DNA of 23,998 nt from an uncultured Haloferula sp. GTDB lineage: Bacteria; Verrucomicrobiota; Verrucomicrobiae; Verrucomicrobiales; Akkermansiaceae. Below are positions 1 through 8,636 of the stretch, in pieces (the stretch's first letter is position 1; each line of letters starts with the position of its first letter). Both the position numbers and the translations under genes were made by a program. The notes below the pieces were generated by a model that was not told the DNA's origin, did no database searches, and was given only the letters and a program-made list of their open reading frames with translations. The stretch is from the NCBI GenBank assembly GCA_946885645.1, contig CAMPGU010000024.1:1-23998 (forward strand), in the 5' to 3' direction.

Positions 1-1
1 G

Positions 2-103
2 CTACAATCGACTCTCGATGAAGAAGGAGCCAGCGACAAAAGCCTGACCGAGCTGGCGCTGAACATCACTCCCGCTGCCATGGATGCCGGTATGAGGGTC
101 TAA
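2..103 (+). CDS. C-terminal fragment of a DUF892 (YciE/YciF-like) ferritin-like protein
   Basis: An open frame enters from the left edge and ends at the TAA at 101-103. The 33 visible residues include LDEEGASDKSLTELAL. This resembles the last helix of DUF892 proteins, where a 'TLDEE...D..LT.LA' pattern closes the four-helix bundle. Members of that family are ferritin-like, stress-associated proteins of about 160-190 residues whose function is not well established. Only the tail is visible, so no metal ligands can be checked. The gene converges with the small minus-strand gene that ends 24 bases further on. The family call rests on one short motif and is tentative. Confidence 0.5.
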   Translation, partial: LQSTLDEEGASDKSLTELALNITPAAMDAGMRV

Positions 104-127
104 GCCAGTACGCACCCCGACGGGTTC

Positions 128-337
128 TCAGCGCCACGCGGGTTCTTTGGCTTCGTAATGATCATAGGCGGTTACGAGACCTCCCAATACTTCAGCCGTG
201 GTTTCAAAAAGAGCTTTCGCCCTGGGATCTTCGACTCTTTTCACGTCTTCGCGGGCGTGCTGGATGACGTCATTCAGCATCTGCTTGAGGTGTTCCGAAT
301 GATGGCCGGGACTGCTGGTTGTTTCTGGAGCATTCAT
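128..337 (-). CDS. Small hypothetical helical protein (69 aa)
   Basis: I do not recognise a named family. The ATG at 337 gives 69 residues beginning MNAPETTSSPGHHSEHLKQM. The longer in-frame extension to 466 is arginine-rich, looks like translated non-coding sequence, and is not used here. After a polar N-terminal 15 residues the rest looks helical and highly charged, and it ends HYEAKEPAWR. Similar short proteins with an aromatic/basic tail occur in many proteobacterial and verrucomicrobial genomes without known function. There is no signal peptide or membrane segment. The upstream sequence has only a weak purine stretch (GCAGAG). The gene is convergent with the DUF892-like gene, so the two may share a stress-related neighbourhood, but that is inference. 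The bases between 338 and 499 hold no gene or motif I can support. Confidence 0.55.
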   Translation of the reverse strand: MNAPETTSSPGHHSEHLKQMLNDVIQHAREDVKRVEDPRAKALFETTAEVLGGLVTAYDHYEAKEPAWR

Positions 338-499
338 GGTGTCTCTGCGGTCGTGATGGAGCTTCTTCCGGCAGGTTCCACGCCTCTTTTCCAAGTCCCT
401 TGTTCTCAAAGAAAATACCTTTCGCGGAGTTTCAGGGAAGGTGCGTTCCGCCCTCGCCAGTCGCATATTGCAAGATCCCGGTGGCGATCGCCGTTACTC

Positions 500-3400
500 T
501 TACGGTGAAGCTTCAACCTTGAGAAAGAGCTGCGAACGCCCGGCCAAGCTGCCGGGATCGATTGAGAGCGTCACGGTTTCATAGGCATCTCCTGCTCCCC
601 CGGGAGCGACAGTTTCTTCGCTAACGGTGGCGGGAAACCAGTCCGCAAGGTTCTCGCTTATTCGGTACTCGTAGCGGAGTCCGCCTGCGGCGTGCATGCG
701 CAAGCGCCGGTGGCTGAATCGGAACTGTCCCGAGCCGGGAAGGGCCTGCAAAAGGGCAGGCGTCGAAAGATGATCATCGGCAAGAGCCGGATCGATGCCG
801 AATGCCCATTCCCCGAAGTTGTCCAACCGGTCCCCGTCGGAGTTCGCCGAGGGTTCCCCCTCCGGGGATGTGAGCCCGCCGAATCGGGACTCGCGCCATT
901 CGCCGTAGCTCGCGTAGGGATGAACCTCCTGCTTGATCCAGGCGGCGATGAGTTCCGCGGCTTCGAGGTCCGGCTCGGCCGTCGCCAAGGGCGGCATGCG
1001 GGTGTAGCCGTGTGCTCCGGCGATCCGATTGAAGAGGATGGAGCGCGGGATGTTTCCCGCCACTACCAGGCGATCCTCGGGATGAAGTGGAGCGTCCACG
1101 GTGACGCCGCCGAGCAGGCCCGTTTCCAGCAGGGAGAGATGAGCACGGCCGTCCCAGTTTCCCCCGCCCGTCCCGCCATCCTTGTGGCAGTAGGCGCAGT
1201 TCACGTCCAGATAGGAGCGGACACGGGCTTCCAGGGATTGTTCCGACTCCCCGGGTCTGAGGTGCCGGGGCAGCGCGGCAGGATCTGCCGGGGCACCGTT
1301 AAGGTAACCGGCCGTCCCCAGCACTTGGAGGAGGTTTCCTGAAATGCCGGCGACGCTGCCCGGCGCATTGAGCTGGCGAGTATTGAACGAGAGAGCGTGG
1401 CCGGCCTCCGGCGTATGACAGGTCATGCACGCGGCCCGGGAGGGAATCTCCCAAGTGATGCTTTGGGAGGCACCGTCGAGCGTGATATCCACGGGAAAAG
1501 CCTCGCCGTCGTCCACGGCCAGCCGTGCGTCGGTCTGCTCCCCGCTGTTTACGGAGTTCCAGCGGTAGGAGATTCCGTAGCTGCCGCTCGCGTTCCTGAC
1601 GAGGAAGCGGGTTTCAAGGCGGCGGCGCGGGGAGCCGGCAACAGGACGGCGATCGGTGTGGTCCTGTCCGTCAATGGTGCGGGTGAAGCTTTCCCACGCG
1701 ACAGGATAGTCGAAGTGCTTTACCCAGATCGTCCCGGCGGGAAAGGCCCACGGTGCGTCCTGGGAATACCCCATCGCATCGCTCTCCATATTGATCAGGA
1801 ACCAGCGCTTCTTCTCCGCGTGATCGGACCAAAAGCGGAGATTCGGCGTGTAGGCGTGGCCCCCGGGGTTCGGCGTCAGATCGGCGAGGTCGGCGAAGAA
1901 GTTCGTGGCCTCGAGCGTCGGCGGAAAGATGCTGTCATCGGTTTGAAGCTTGAGCCGCTTGATTCCACCGGTGCCTTGGTTGGTGCCATTGTTGCCCCGG
2001 TCCAGGAGCAAGATTTCCCCGGTGGCAGGATCGGCCAGCAAGCCCACGATCGCCGGCTCTCCTGCCAAGCGATTCACAACCGGATCCCCGGGCGTGCGCT
2101 CGATGCTCCAGATGTTCCCCGAAATGTAATCCGCGCAGACATATTTCCCTGTCAGGCCGGGGAAGGCGGTCCCGCGATAAATAAAGCCCCCGGTGATCGA
2201 GCGCCCCTGGTAGGTGCCGCCGCCATGCGGATAGTCCCAAAGGGGGGGCGTCGGGTTGGCGGCTGTCTCCGCGGCACCGTTGAGCAGGTTGCCTCCGCGC
2301 GGGCCGGGCTCGCTGCCCTCGCGCCATCCCCACCCGCCATTCTGGCCCGGCAGCAAGACACTGATCTCCTCCATGCTGCTGCGGCCGACGTCTCCCGCCC
2401 ACAGCTCATCGACGGTGCCATCGCCGTCGTTATCTTCCGCGGAGAATTGCCAGGGGTTCCGGAGTCCCATCACGAAGATCTCGGTGCGCACTTGGGCTGG
2501 ATCGATCGGGACGCCATTGAAGGTGGTAACTCCGACCAAGGGGTTGTCCGGAGGGATCGCATAATGGGCGACACCCGCGGGGCGGGGAATGAAAAGGTCG
2601 GCATCATTGCCCGCGCCATCGGGATCAGGTCCGGGATCGGCATTCGGCGGCAAGCTGCCGGGTCGCTTGTCCACATCGATGCGGATGATGCAGGACCAGA
2701 GATTCCGGTCCACGTGCTGGGAGTTGTTGTGGCCGTCGCTTTGCGTGCCTTCATCGCCGAACCCGACGTAGAGGTAGCCATCGGGGCCGAACTCGCAGGA
2801 GCCGATGTTGTGATAGGAGTCGTCATTATCCTGCTCGATGAGCACGAGCTCCTCCCCGGCCGCATAGGGCGGCGTGGTTTGGCAGGTGAAGCGCGAAAGC
2901 CTTACGGTTCCGGCGGTCGAATTGTAGGTGAGGTAGAGATAGCCGTTCTCTGCCCAGTCCGGATGGGCTGCCACACCCTTCAAAGCCAGCTCGTTGTCGT
3001 CGTGCACCACGGAGGCCGAGATATCGAGCACCTCGAGTTTCACCGGTGCCGTGACATCGGGAATGAGGAACACGCGGCCATCGCCTTCGGTCACGAATAG
3101 TTTCCGGGGGTCTCCCGGGACCGTACAGAAGCCGTGAGGTGAGTCGAAGGCAATGCCCGGGAAAGCCTCCACCACTTGCAACTCGCCGGCGGGGGGTGCC
3201 GCAGGCATCGAGACGAACGAGGAATCAAAGCGGGGATTTGAGGTGAAATTGACGGTGACGGTAGCCGTGTCGGTGAGAATGCTACCCGCGCCCTGAATCC
3301 GGTAGGTGAAAGAGTCCGAAGCCGGGGTACCTGAAAGGTGCTGGTAGAGTATGGAACCATCCGGGTGCGCAGTGGCAGTGCCATGGGCTGGCGGGGAGTC

Positions 3401-5230
3401 GATCGCCACGGATGACGGAGTGAGGTGCCCGGTGTCGTTCGACAGGACTTTGAAACGGGCCTTGGCAGAATGATGCATCGTGGCGCTGTCGTCGTTTGCG
3501 ACGGGAGGGCCATCGTTCAATTCAGCCCAGGTGTAGGCCACCCGGAGGTTGTCCCACTGCACCGGCCCGTTACCCCCGGAAGCGAGGCGGATGGACGACG
3601 ACCAATTGCTGCTGGTGTGGGGATAAACCGCCACCGGCTCGCTTGCAGTTTCCCCTTCGGCGAGATCGGGATCTAGATAAAGGGCCGCGATGTCGGCGTC
3701 GAAATCGAGCTTGGCAACGAGGGTGTATTTCACGCCGGGAACCGGGACTATGCCCGAGTAGGCCCATTGGTCCGTATTGAGATCGTGGATGGCGAACTCA
3801 CGGGCACCCGAGACCGGATTAGCCGCCCCGGGAACGCCGAATAGATAGCGCTCCGTCCCGAAGTCGTAGGAACTCGCCCCGCTCCAGGTCGTCTCCGATG
3901 TGCGGGTCATCTCGAACTTGTAATAGATCACGTGCGAATCGAATGCCGCATCGTCGTTCACGGCGCCGGCGCGTTCCTGGGAGCCGGCCTGTGCTCCTTC
4001 ACCCGGACCGTGATACTCCCGCTTCACGCCGCCCTCCTGAGTCACCAGCACACCCGAAACCACCTGCGGGGATCCGAAGATCACATCCCAATCGGACGGG
4101 GTCCCGGCATGGCCGATGAATCCATCGTTTTCGAGGGAGTTGTCGGCATCCCAATACAGCCCCCCCGACTTTCCTGTCACAGGTCCGTCGGCATAATCGA
4201 AGTGCTCGCTGCCGACGAGGTCCGTTGGATGAGTTGCGCCGGGATAGCTTGCCGGATTGCCGGGGTGGGTTCCCGCCGAGATCTCCGCGCCGTCCGAAAA
4301 TCCGTCTCCGTCGGTATCGCCGTCCTGAGGATCCGTGTTGTGGAGGTGTTCATCGCGGTTCAACAGGCCGTCCGAGTCGGCATCGAGGAGTGAGTCGTCG
4401 ATTCCTACGGCGAGGCCATGAGCGGTCTCCCAAGCGTCCGGCATCCCGTCGTCGTCGGTGTCGGGATCGGTGAATTGGAGGTCATCCCACGAAGTGATCA
4501 CCGCGAGATTGTCCCATTCGCACACGCCGCCGGAAGCCAGCCGTACCGCGGTGGACCAATTCCCGCCCGTATAAGCACCGCCGGCGTCGCAGGAGTTCGC
4601 GCCGCCGGTCTCCTCATAAAAGTCGTTTGCATCCGGATCGACCCACAGGCCCACGAAATCGTGGTCGAAATCGAGTACGGTCACGATCGTGCGGGTCGCG
4701 CTGCCGGCAGGGATGCCGCTGAAGTAGCGGATCCCGGCAGCGGTGATTTCGCAGCCGTATTCCAGATTGCCGGATGCGGGATTGGGCGTGTTCGGGACGC
4801 CGAAAAATACCCGCTCCGTCCCGATGTCGTATGAGCTTGCTCCGCTCCATTCGCCGCCGGAAACGCGGGTCATATCGAAGCGGTAGAAGACGCGCCCTTG
4901 GCCGCGGACGGCCCCGCTGCGTTCGTGAGTGTCCTGGCCATCGTTCGCCGGCCCCCCGGCGCCTTCCACGTCCCCGTTGTACTCGCGCTTGGCCCCCCCG
5001 TTGGAAGTCACAAGCTTCCCGGACACAACCGTGGGAGCACCGAATACGTTGTCCCAATCCGCCGTGGTCGAGGTGACGGCTCCGTCGAAGTTGTCGTAGT
5101 TGAAGCCGGTGCCGCCGGTCTGGCCGGCGATGCCGCTGTCGTCCGCATACGTGAAATCCTCGGTGCCGAATTCGACGGCGTGGAGGGAGAGGGAGAAGAC
5201 GAGCGGTAGCAGGATGATTCTCGGCAGCAT
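500..5230 (-). CDS. Secreted multidomain protein: glucose/sorbosone dehydrogenase propeller fused to a diheme cytochrome c region
   Basis: Starting at the ATG at 5230 gives 1576 residues with a clear signal peptide (MLPRIILLPLVFSLSLHA). An upstream start at 5317 would read through a terminator and is rejected. Domains in order: shared LamG-like module (~18-255); type-3 thrombospondin Ca-binding repeats rich in DxDxDG (~255-335); a second module (~340-575); a bacterial Ig/cadherin-like domain (~575-665, 'ANDDSATM...VLSNDTG'); a PQQ-dependent glucose/sorbosone dehydrogenase beta-propeller (~665-1095, with GLRNPWQFS and AGDVGRSSMEEI); a region like the SO2930-type diheme cytochromes (~1095-1410) with two CXXCH motifs, CMTCH at 1268-1272 and CAYCH at 1345-1349; and a C-terminal domain common in verrucomicrobial secreted proteins (~1430-1576). 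It probably oxidises a sugar or alcohol outside the cytoplasm and passes electrons to its own haems. The substrate is unknown. No Shine-Dalgarno sequence is visible. Confidence 0.85.
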   Translation of the reverse strand: MLPRIILLPLVFSLSLHAVEFGTEDFTYADDSGIAGQTGGTGFNYDNFDGAVTSTTADWDNVFGAPTVVSGKLVTSNGGAKREYNGDVEGAGGPANDGQDTHERSGAVRGQGRVFYRFDMTRVSGGEWSGASSYDIGTERVFFGVPNTPNPASGNLEYGCEITAAGIRYFSGIPAGSATRTIVTVLDFDHDFVGLWVDPDANDFYEETGGANSCDAGGAYTGGNWSTAVRLASGGVCEWDNLAVITSWDDLQFTDPDTDDDGMPDAWETAHGLAVGIDDSLLDADSDGLLNRDEHLHNTDPQDGDTDGDGFSDGAEISAGTHPGNPASYPGATHPTDLVGSEHFDYADGPVTGKSGGLYWDADNSLENDGFIGHAGTPSDWDVIFGSPQVVSGVLVTQEGGVKREYHGPGEGAQAGSQERAGAVNDDAAFDSHVIYYKFEMTRTSETTWSGASSYDFGTERYLFGVPGAANPVSGAREFAIHDLNTDQWAYSGIVPVPGVKYTLVAKLDFDADIAALYLDPDLAEGETASEPVAVYPHTSSNWSSSIRLASGGNGPVQWDNLRVAYTWAELNDGPPVANDDSATMHHSAKARFKVLSNDTGHLTPSSVAIDSPPAHGTATAHPDGSILYQHLSGTPASDSFTYRIQGAGSILTDTATVTVNFTSNPRFDSSFVSMPAAPPAGELQVVEAFPGIAFDSPHGFCTVPGDPRKLFVTEGDGRVFLIPDVTAPVKLEVLDISASVVHDDNELALKGVAAHPDWAENGYLYLTYNSTAGTVRLSRFTCQTTPPYAAGEELVLIEQDNDDSYHNIGSCEFGPDGYLYVGFGDEGTQSDGHNNSQHVDRNLWSCIIRIDVDKRPGSLPPNADPGPDPDGAGNDADLFIPRPAGVAHYAIPPDNPLVGVTTFNGVPIDPAQVRTEIFVMGLRNPWQFSAEDNDGDGTVDELWAGDVGRSSMEEISVLLPGQNGGWGWREGSEPGPRGGNLLNGAAETAANPTPPLWDYPHGGGTYQGRSITGGFIYRGTAFPGLTGKYVCADYISGNIWSIERTPGDPVVNRLAGEPAIVGLLADPATGEILLLDRGNNGTNQGTGGIKRLKLQTDDSIFPPTLEATNFFADLADLTPNPGGHAYTPNLRFWSDHAEKKRWFLINMESDAMGYSQDAPWAFPAGTIWVKHFDYPVAWESFTRTIDGQDHTDRRPVAGSPRRRLETRFLVRNASGSYGISYRWNSVNSGEQTDARLAVDDGEAFPVDITLDGASQSITWEIPSRAACMTCHTPEAGHALSFNTRQLNAPGSVAGISGNLLQVLGTAGYLNGAPADPAALPRHLRPGESEQSLEARVRSYLDVNCAYCHKDGGTGGGNWDGRAHLSLLETGLLGGVTVDAPLHPEDRLVVAGNIPRSILFNRIAGAHGYTRMPPLATAEPDLEAAELIAAWIKQEVHPYASYGEWRESRFGGLTSPEGEPSANSDGDRLDNFGEWAFGIDPALADDHLSTPALLQALPGSGQFRFSHRRLRMHAAGGLRYEYRISENLADWFPATVSEETVAPGGAGDAYETVTLSIDPGSLAGRSQLFLKVEASP

Positions 5231-5266
5231 GAACGCGTCAAATGGAAGGTTGCCGGATAGTCCGGG

Positions 5267-5302
5267 AAAAAAGGCTCGCCCTGCATTGCGCAAGGCGAGC
5301 CT
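5267..5302 (-). terminator. Rho-independent terminator after the 1089-aa secreted-protein gene
   Basis: Read on the minus strand, AGGCTCGCC (5302-5294) pairs perfectly over 9 bp with GGCGAGCCT (5280-5272) around a 13-base loop and runs directly into six T residues ending at 5267. It lies 25 bases past the stop codon of the upstream gene and 37 bases before the ATG at 5230. It therefore ends that gene's transcript and argues against the longer start at 5317 for the next gene. A smaller hairpin, CCGGA-3-TCCGG (5253-5265), follows immediately. Confidence 0.85.
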
Positions 5303-5326
5303 GCAAAGGTCGGCCATTTCAGGCTT

Positions 5327-8300
5327 TCAGGGAGGCGATGCGCCCTCTTCAGCACGGAAGAAGAGCTTCGGCACCGTCGCGGGGCTGACCGGCACCACGA
5401 AGGGCTGAGGTGTGGTGCTGTCGAAGTCGAAGGGCGGCGTGAATGGCACGAAAGACTGGAGATTCGTGGAGCTGCGCAAATGGAAGGTCTCTCCCGCAGG
5501 GATGCCATCGGCCCAGATGCTTACAGTGCCCGTTCCCGGGTCGTAGCCGCTGATCCTCATGTCGAGTTGCAGAGGGGCTGCACCGGTCAGGTGCTCCCAG
5601 CTGTTAGCCACTACAACGTTGTCCCACTCGGTATCGCCGGTGCCGGTGGAGCTGAAGCGGACCCCCGAGGCCCAGTTCACGCCGGGGTAGATCCGCGTCA
5701 CGTGAGGTGCGTTGGAAGCCTCGTCCGTTGCGAAATCCGGGTCGATCCAGAGGCTCATCAGGTTGCCGCTGAAGTCGAGCTTCCCTACCACCGTGTAGGT
5801 TTGGCCCGTTACCACCGGCAGCGCGCCGTCGTCCGTCGTCGCCGCCGCGCCGTCGCGGATTCCCCACTGGGGCGTGCCCCCGTTGTCAACGACGCCGAAT
5901 GCGACCCGCTCCTGATTGAAGTCATCCGGGCCGAAAAGGCTGAGGGCTGCTCCGGCACGGCGGGTCATCGTCGCTTTGAAATAAACCACCGAGGCATCGA
6001 AATTCAGCTCGTCGTTCACGGCCCCCGCACGGGCACTTGTGGGATCCTGATCCGTTCCGGGCCCTTCGTCCGGTCCATTGAAGTCCCGGTAGGCGAAGGT
6101 TTCACGCGTGGCGAGCCTCCCGCTGGCGACGGCGGCAGTGCCATCCCAATCCGACGTCGTGGAGGTATGGCCCACGAAAGGCCCGTTGAAGAGCCAGTTT
6201 TCGTAGTCGAAATGACTCCCTCCGGCCAATCCTTCCACGGTGCCGTCGGCGTAGGAGAAATCGTCCGCGCCGATCAGCCCGATCGGGGTCCCGATGGTGT
6301 CATCCGGATCGAGAGGATCCGAAGTGAAGCCCGCGTGACCCTGGACCTCGCCTCCGTCGCTCTGACCATCCTCATCGGTGTCCGGAAGCGTCGGGTTGGT
6401 CAGATGGAAAAGCGCTTCCTCCCCGTCGGTCAAACTGTCCCCATCGGTGTCGGGATCAATCGGCGAGGTGCCCGCATTCTTCTCTCCCGTGCCGTCGGAG
6501 AGGCCGTCGTTGTCGCTGTCTTCGTTCAGGGGATTGGTTCCTGCGGCCCACTCTTCGAGGTTCGAGCTTCCGTCGTCGTCCTCATCGGATGCGGAATCGT
6601 CGATGTTATTGTCGAAACCGTAGAGATTCTCGAAGTCGTCAGGCATCCCGTCGCCGTCGCTATCGGTGGGAAGCGAGCTCAGACTGTTCCAGGTCGTCCC
6701 CACGACGAGCTGGTCCCACACGGTAGTTCCCGCTCCTCCCGAACCGAGCCGGACCCCCGTGGCATTCATCTGGTTGGGCGTGATATCGAGCGTGGCTGCA
6801 ATCGCCGAAGATCCCTCGGGTTCGCCGAGGTCCGGGTTCACCCATAGATCCACTCGCGAGGCGGTGAAATCGTATCGCGCCACCAGCGTATAGGTCGTGT
6901 CCGTGGCGGGTGTGATCCCCGTATAAGCCTGGGCGTCGTTCGAGGTCTGTTCGATGCCGAATTCGCTGAAGCCGGACTCGGGGTTCGCAGCGTTCGGAAC
7001 TCCCACGAAGATTCTCTCGGCACCGAAATCATAGAGGCTCATACCGCTCCAGGTGGCACCGGCACGACGCAAGATCGTTGTCTTCATGTACAAGACATCG
7101 CTGCCATTGATACCGGTGGCCGCGGCATCTTCACGCCACGATCCGGAACTTTCACCCACGATTGCGTTAGCGTTGTCGGACCCCCCGTGGAAAGCGCGCT
7201 TTACGGAGCTGTTCTGGGTGAGGAGCGAGCCCGATTGGATCACCGGAGCACCGCCGATATTCGTCCATGCCGACTCAAGGGTAGTGTGTCCCGTGAAGGT
7301 CTCGGGCAAGGCGCTATTGTCATAATCCCAACCGATCCCGTCGGACAGGGTGGCTATGGTTCCATCCGTGTACGAGTCGAAGAATTCCTGCCCGACAAGC
7401 TCCATGTTGCCATTAACCGAGGGGTCATCCGCCGGATTCCCGGTCGGAGCCGTGCCCAGCGCCACTTCCGTGAAATCGGAGGTTCCGCCGGCATCGCTGT
7501 CAGCAAGTTCGGGATTGGTCAGATAGGTGTTCACCTCGTCTCCGTCCAGAAACGCGTCACCGTCCGTATCCGGATTCAACGGATCGGTACCCAGAGTCTT
7601 CTCCTCGGCGTCGCTCAGGAAATCGGCGTCCGTATCGAATAGCTGCGGTTGGGTGCCGTCCTCGAACTCCTCGAAATTGGTGACATCATCTCCATCGGGA
7701 TCTCCCAGCGCCCCGTTCGGACCGTCCTTAGCTCCGGGAGAAGTCTCCCCGAACGTTCCATCGTCGGCATCGTCCAGGCCATTGATCAACTCCCACGAGG
7801 CTGGCAGCCCGTCATTGTCTGCATCGGTGAAATCCTTGAGCCCCACATTCACGGGGTCCAAAGCGACCGATAGGTCGTCCCAGGTCGTGGTGCCGCCCGC
7901 ACTGGAGGCGAGGCGAAGGGCGGTGGACCAGTTGTTGCCCGGGAAGGATCCGCCCGCATCGGCAGAACTCGATCCGTCCGTGGGATCATAGTAGTCCGCC
8001 GCAGACGGATCGACCCACATGCCGATGAAGTCGCGGTCGAAATCCAACACCGTGACGATCGTGTGGGTTCCGGTGTCGGCGGGGATGCCGGAGAAGTAGT
8101 CGGCACCGTTTCCGCTACAGCCGAACTCGAGCCCGCCTCCGGGCCCGGCGGCCCCGGGAACCCCGAAAAAGGCGCGTTCGGTCCCGAAGTCATAGCTGCT
8201 GGCACCGCTCCAGGTCACACCCGCGCCCCGGGTGATGGTGAAGCGGTAAAAGACGCGGCCCGTGCCCCGGACCGCGCCGTTGCGTTCATGATCGTCATTG

Positions 8301-8596
8301 CCATCGTCGGCCCCTCCACCGGCCCCTTCGATGGGACCGTTGTATTCCCTCTTGGCGCCGCTATTGCTTGTGGTCAGGGCGTTCGCCGCCACAGCGGGCG
8401 CCCCGAAGACGGCATCCCAGTCAGACTGGGTCGCCGTCACCACCTTGTCGAAGTTGTCGTAGTTGAAGCCGGTGCCCCCGGCCTTGTCGGCGATCGGGCC
8501 GTCGGCGTAGGTGAAATTCTCGGTACCGATCACTTGTCCGTAGAGCGGGCTGGCACCAGCCAGGATCAGCGCGGGCAAAAATAGCTTGGGTCTCAT
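5327..8596 (-). CDS. Secreted protein with three LamG-like modules and thrombospondin type-3 repeats
   Basis: This is a 1089-residue protein starting with a signal peptide (MRPKLFLPALILAGASPLYG). It contains three copies of the ~230-residue module shared with both neighbours, at about residues 20-255, 396-640 and 768-990. Each has the 'E.F.YADG' opening, 'WSGASSYDFGTER.FFGVP' in the middle and 'LDFD.D...WVDP ... W' near the end. Two blocks of acidic Ca-binding type-3 thrombospondin repeats (~256-395 and ~641-765, e.g. DTDGDSLTDGEEALFHLTNP) act as spacers. The last ~90 residues form a beta-rich C-terminal domain typical of verrucomicrobial exported proteins ('LRSSTNLQSFVPF'). No catalytic residues are recognised, so a carbohydrate-binding or adhesive role is only inferred. 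AAGGA lies 11 bases before the ATG. The gene starts 40 bases after the PEP-CTERM gene with no terminator between them, so the two may be co-transcribed. Confidence 0.8.
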   Translation of the reverse strand: MRPKLFLPALILAGASPLYGQVIGTENFTYADGPIADKAGGTGFNYDNFDKVVTATQSDWDAVFGAPAVAANALTTSNSGAKREYNGPIEGAGGGADDGNDDHERNGAVRGTGRVFYRFTITRGAGVTWSGASSYDFGTERAFFGVPGAAGPGGGLEFGCSGNGADYFSGIPADTGTHTIVTVLDFDRDFIGMWVDPSAADYYDPTDGSSSADAGGSFPGNNWSTALRLASSAGGTTTWDDLSVALDPVNVGLKDFTDADNDGLPASWELINGLDDADDGTFGETSPGAKDGPNGALGDPDGDDVTNFEEFEDGTQPQLFDTDADFLSDAEEKTLGTDPLNPDTDGDAFLDGDEVNTYLTNPELADSDAGGTSDFTEVALGTAPTGNPADDPSVNGNMELVGQEFFDSYTDGTIATLSDGIGWDYDNSALPETFTGHTTLESAWTNIGGAPVIQSGSLLTQNSSVKRAFHGGSDNANAIVGESSGSWREDAAATGINGSDVLYMKTTILRRAGATWSGMSLYDFGAERIFVGVPNAANPESGFSEFGIEQTSNDAQAYTGITPATDTTYTLVARYDFTASRVDLWVNPDLGEPEGSSAIAATLDITPNQMNATGVRLGSGGAGTTVWDQLVVGTTWNSLSSLPTDSDGDGMPDDFENLYGFDNNIDDSASDEDDDGSSNLEEWAAGTNPLNEDSDNDGLSDGTGEKNAGTSPIDPDTDGDSLTDGEEALFHLTNPTLPDTDEDGQSDGGEVQGHAGFTSDPLDPDDTIGTPIGLIGADDFSYADGTVEGLAGGSHFDYENWLFNGPFVGHTSTTSDWDGTAAVASGRLATRETFAYRDFNGPDEGPGTDQDPTSARAGAVNDELNFDASVVYFKATMTRRAGAALSLFGPDDFNQERVAFGVVDNGGTPQWGIRDGAAATTDDGALPVVTGQTYTVVGKLDFSGNLMSLWIDPDFATDEASNAPHVTRIYPGVNWASGVRFSSTGTGDTEWDNVVVANSWEHLTGAAPLQLDMRISGYDPGTGTVSIWADGIPAGETFHLRSSTNLQSFVPFTPPFDFDSTTPQPFVVPVSPATVPKLFFRAEEGASPP

Positions 8597-8636
8597 GGGT
8601 CGGAAGTTCCTTGGGTTCGGGTTCGCTTCACGATCT

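Noticed and set aside
483..492. GGCGATCGCC palindrome near the 3' end of the dehydrogenase gene
   Set aside because: It resembles the HIP1-type octamer GCGATCGC, but it is a single copy, with no T-run for a terminator. Chance is enough in GC-rich DNA.
692..3100. Long plus-strand open frames (216 and 567 codons) opposite the dehydrogenase gene
   Set aside because: They are antisense shadows in GC-rich DNA, without family motifs. The minus-strand frame has a signal peptide, conserved domains and CXXCH motifs.
4240..4500. Tandem GTCGTC/CATCGG-like runs as DNA repeats
   Set aside because: They are explained by the Asp-rich coding of calcium-binding thrombospondin type-3 repeats on the minus strand.
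5480..6847. A 455-codon plus-strand frame opposite the three-module protein
   Set aside because: Composition is arginine/valine-rich with no recognisable domain. The other strand codes for repeated modules and thrombospondin repeats.
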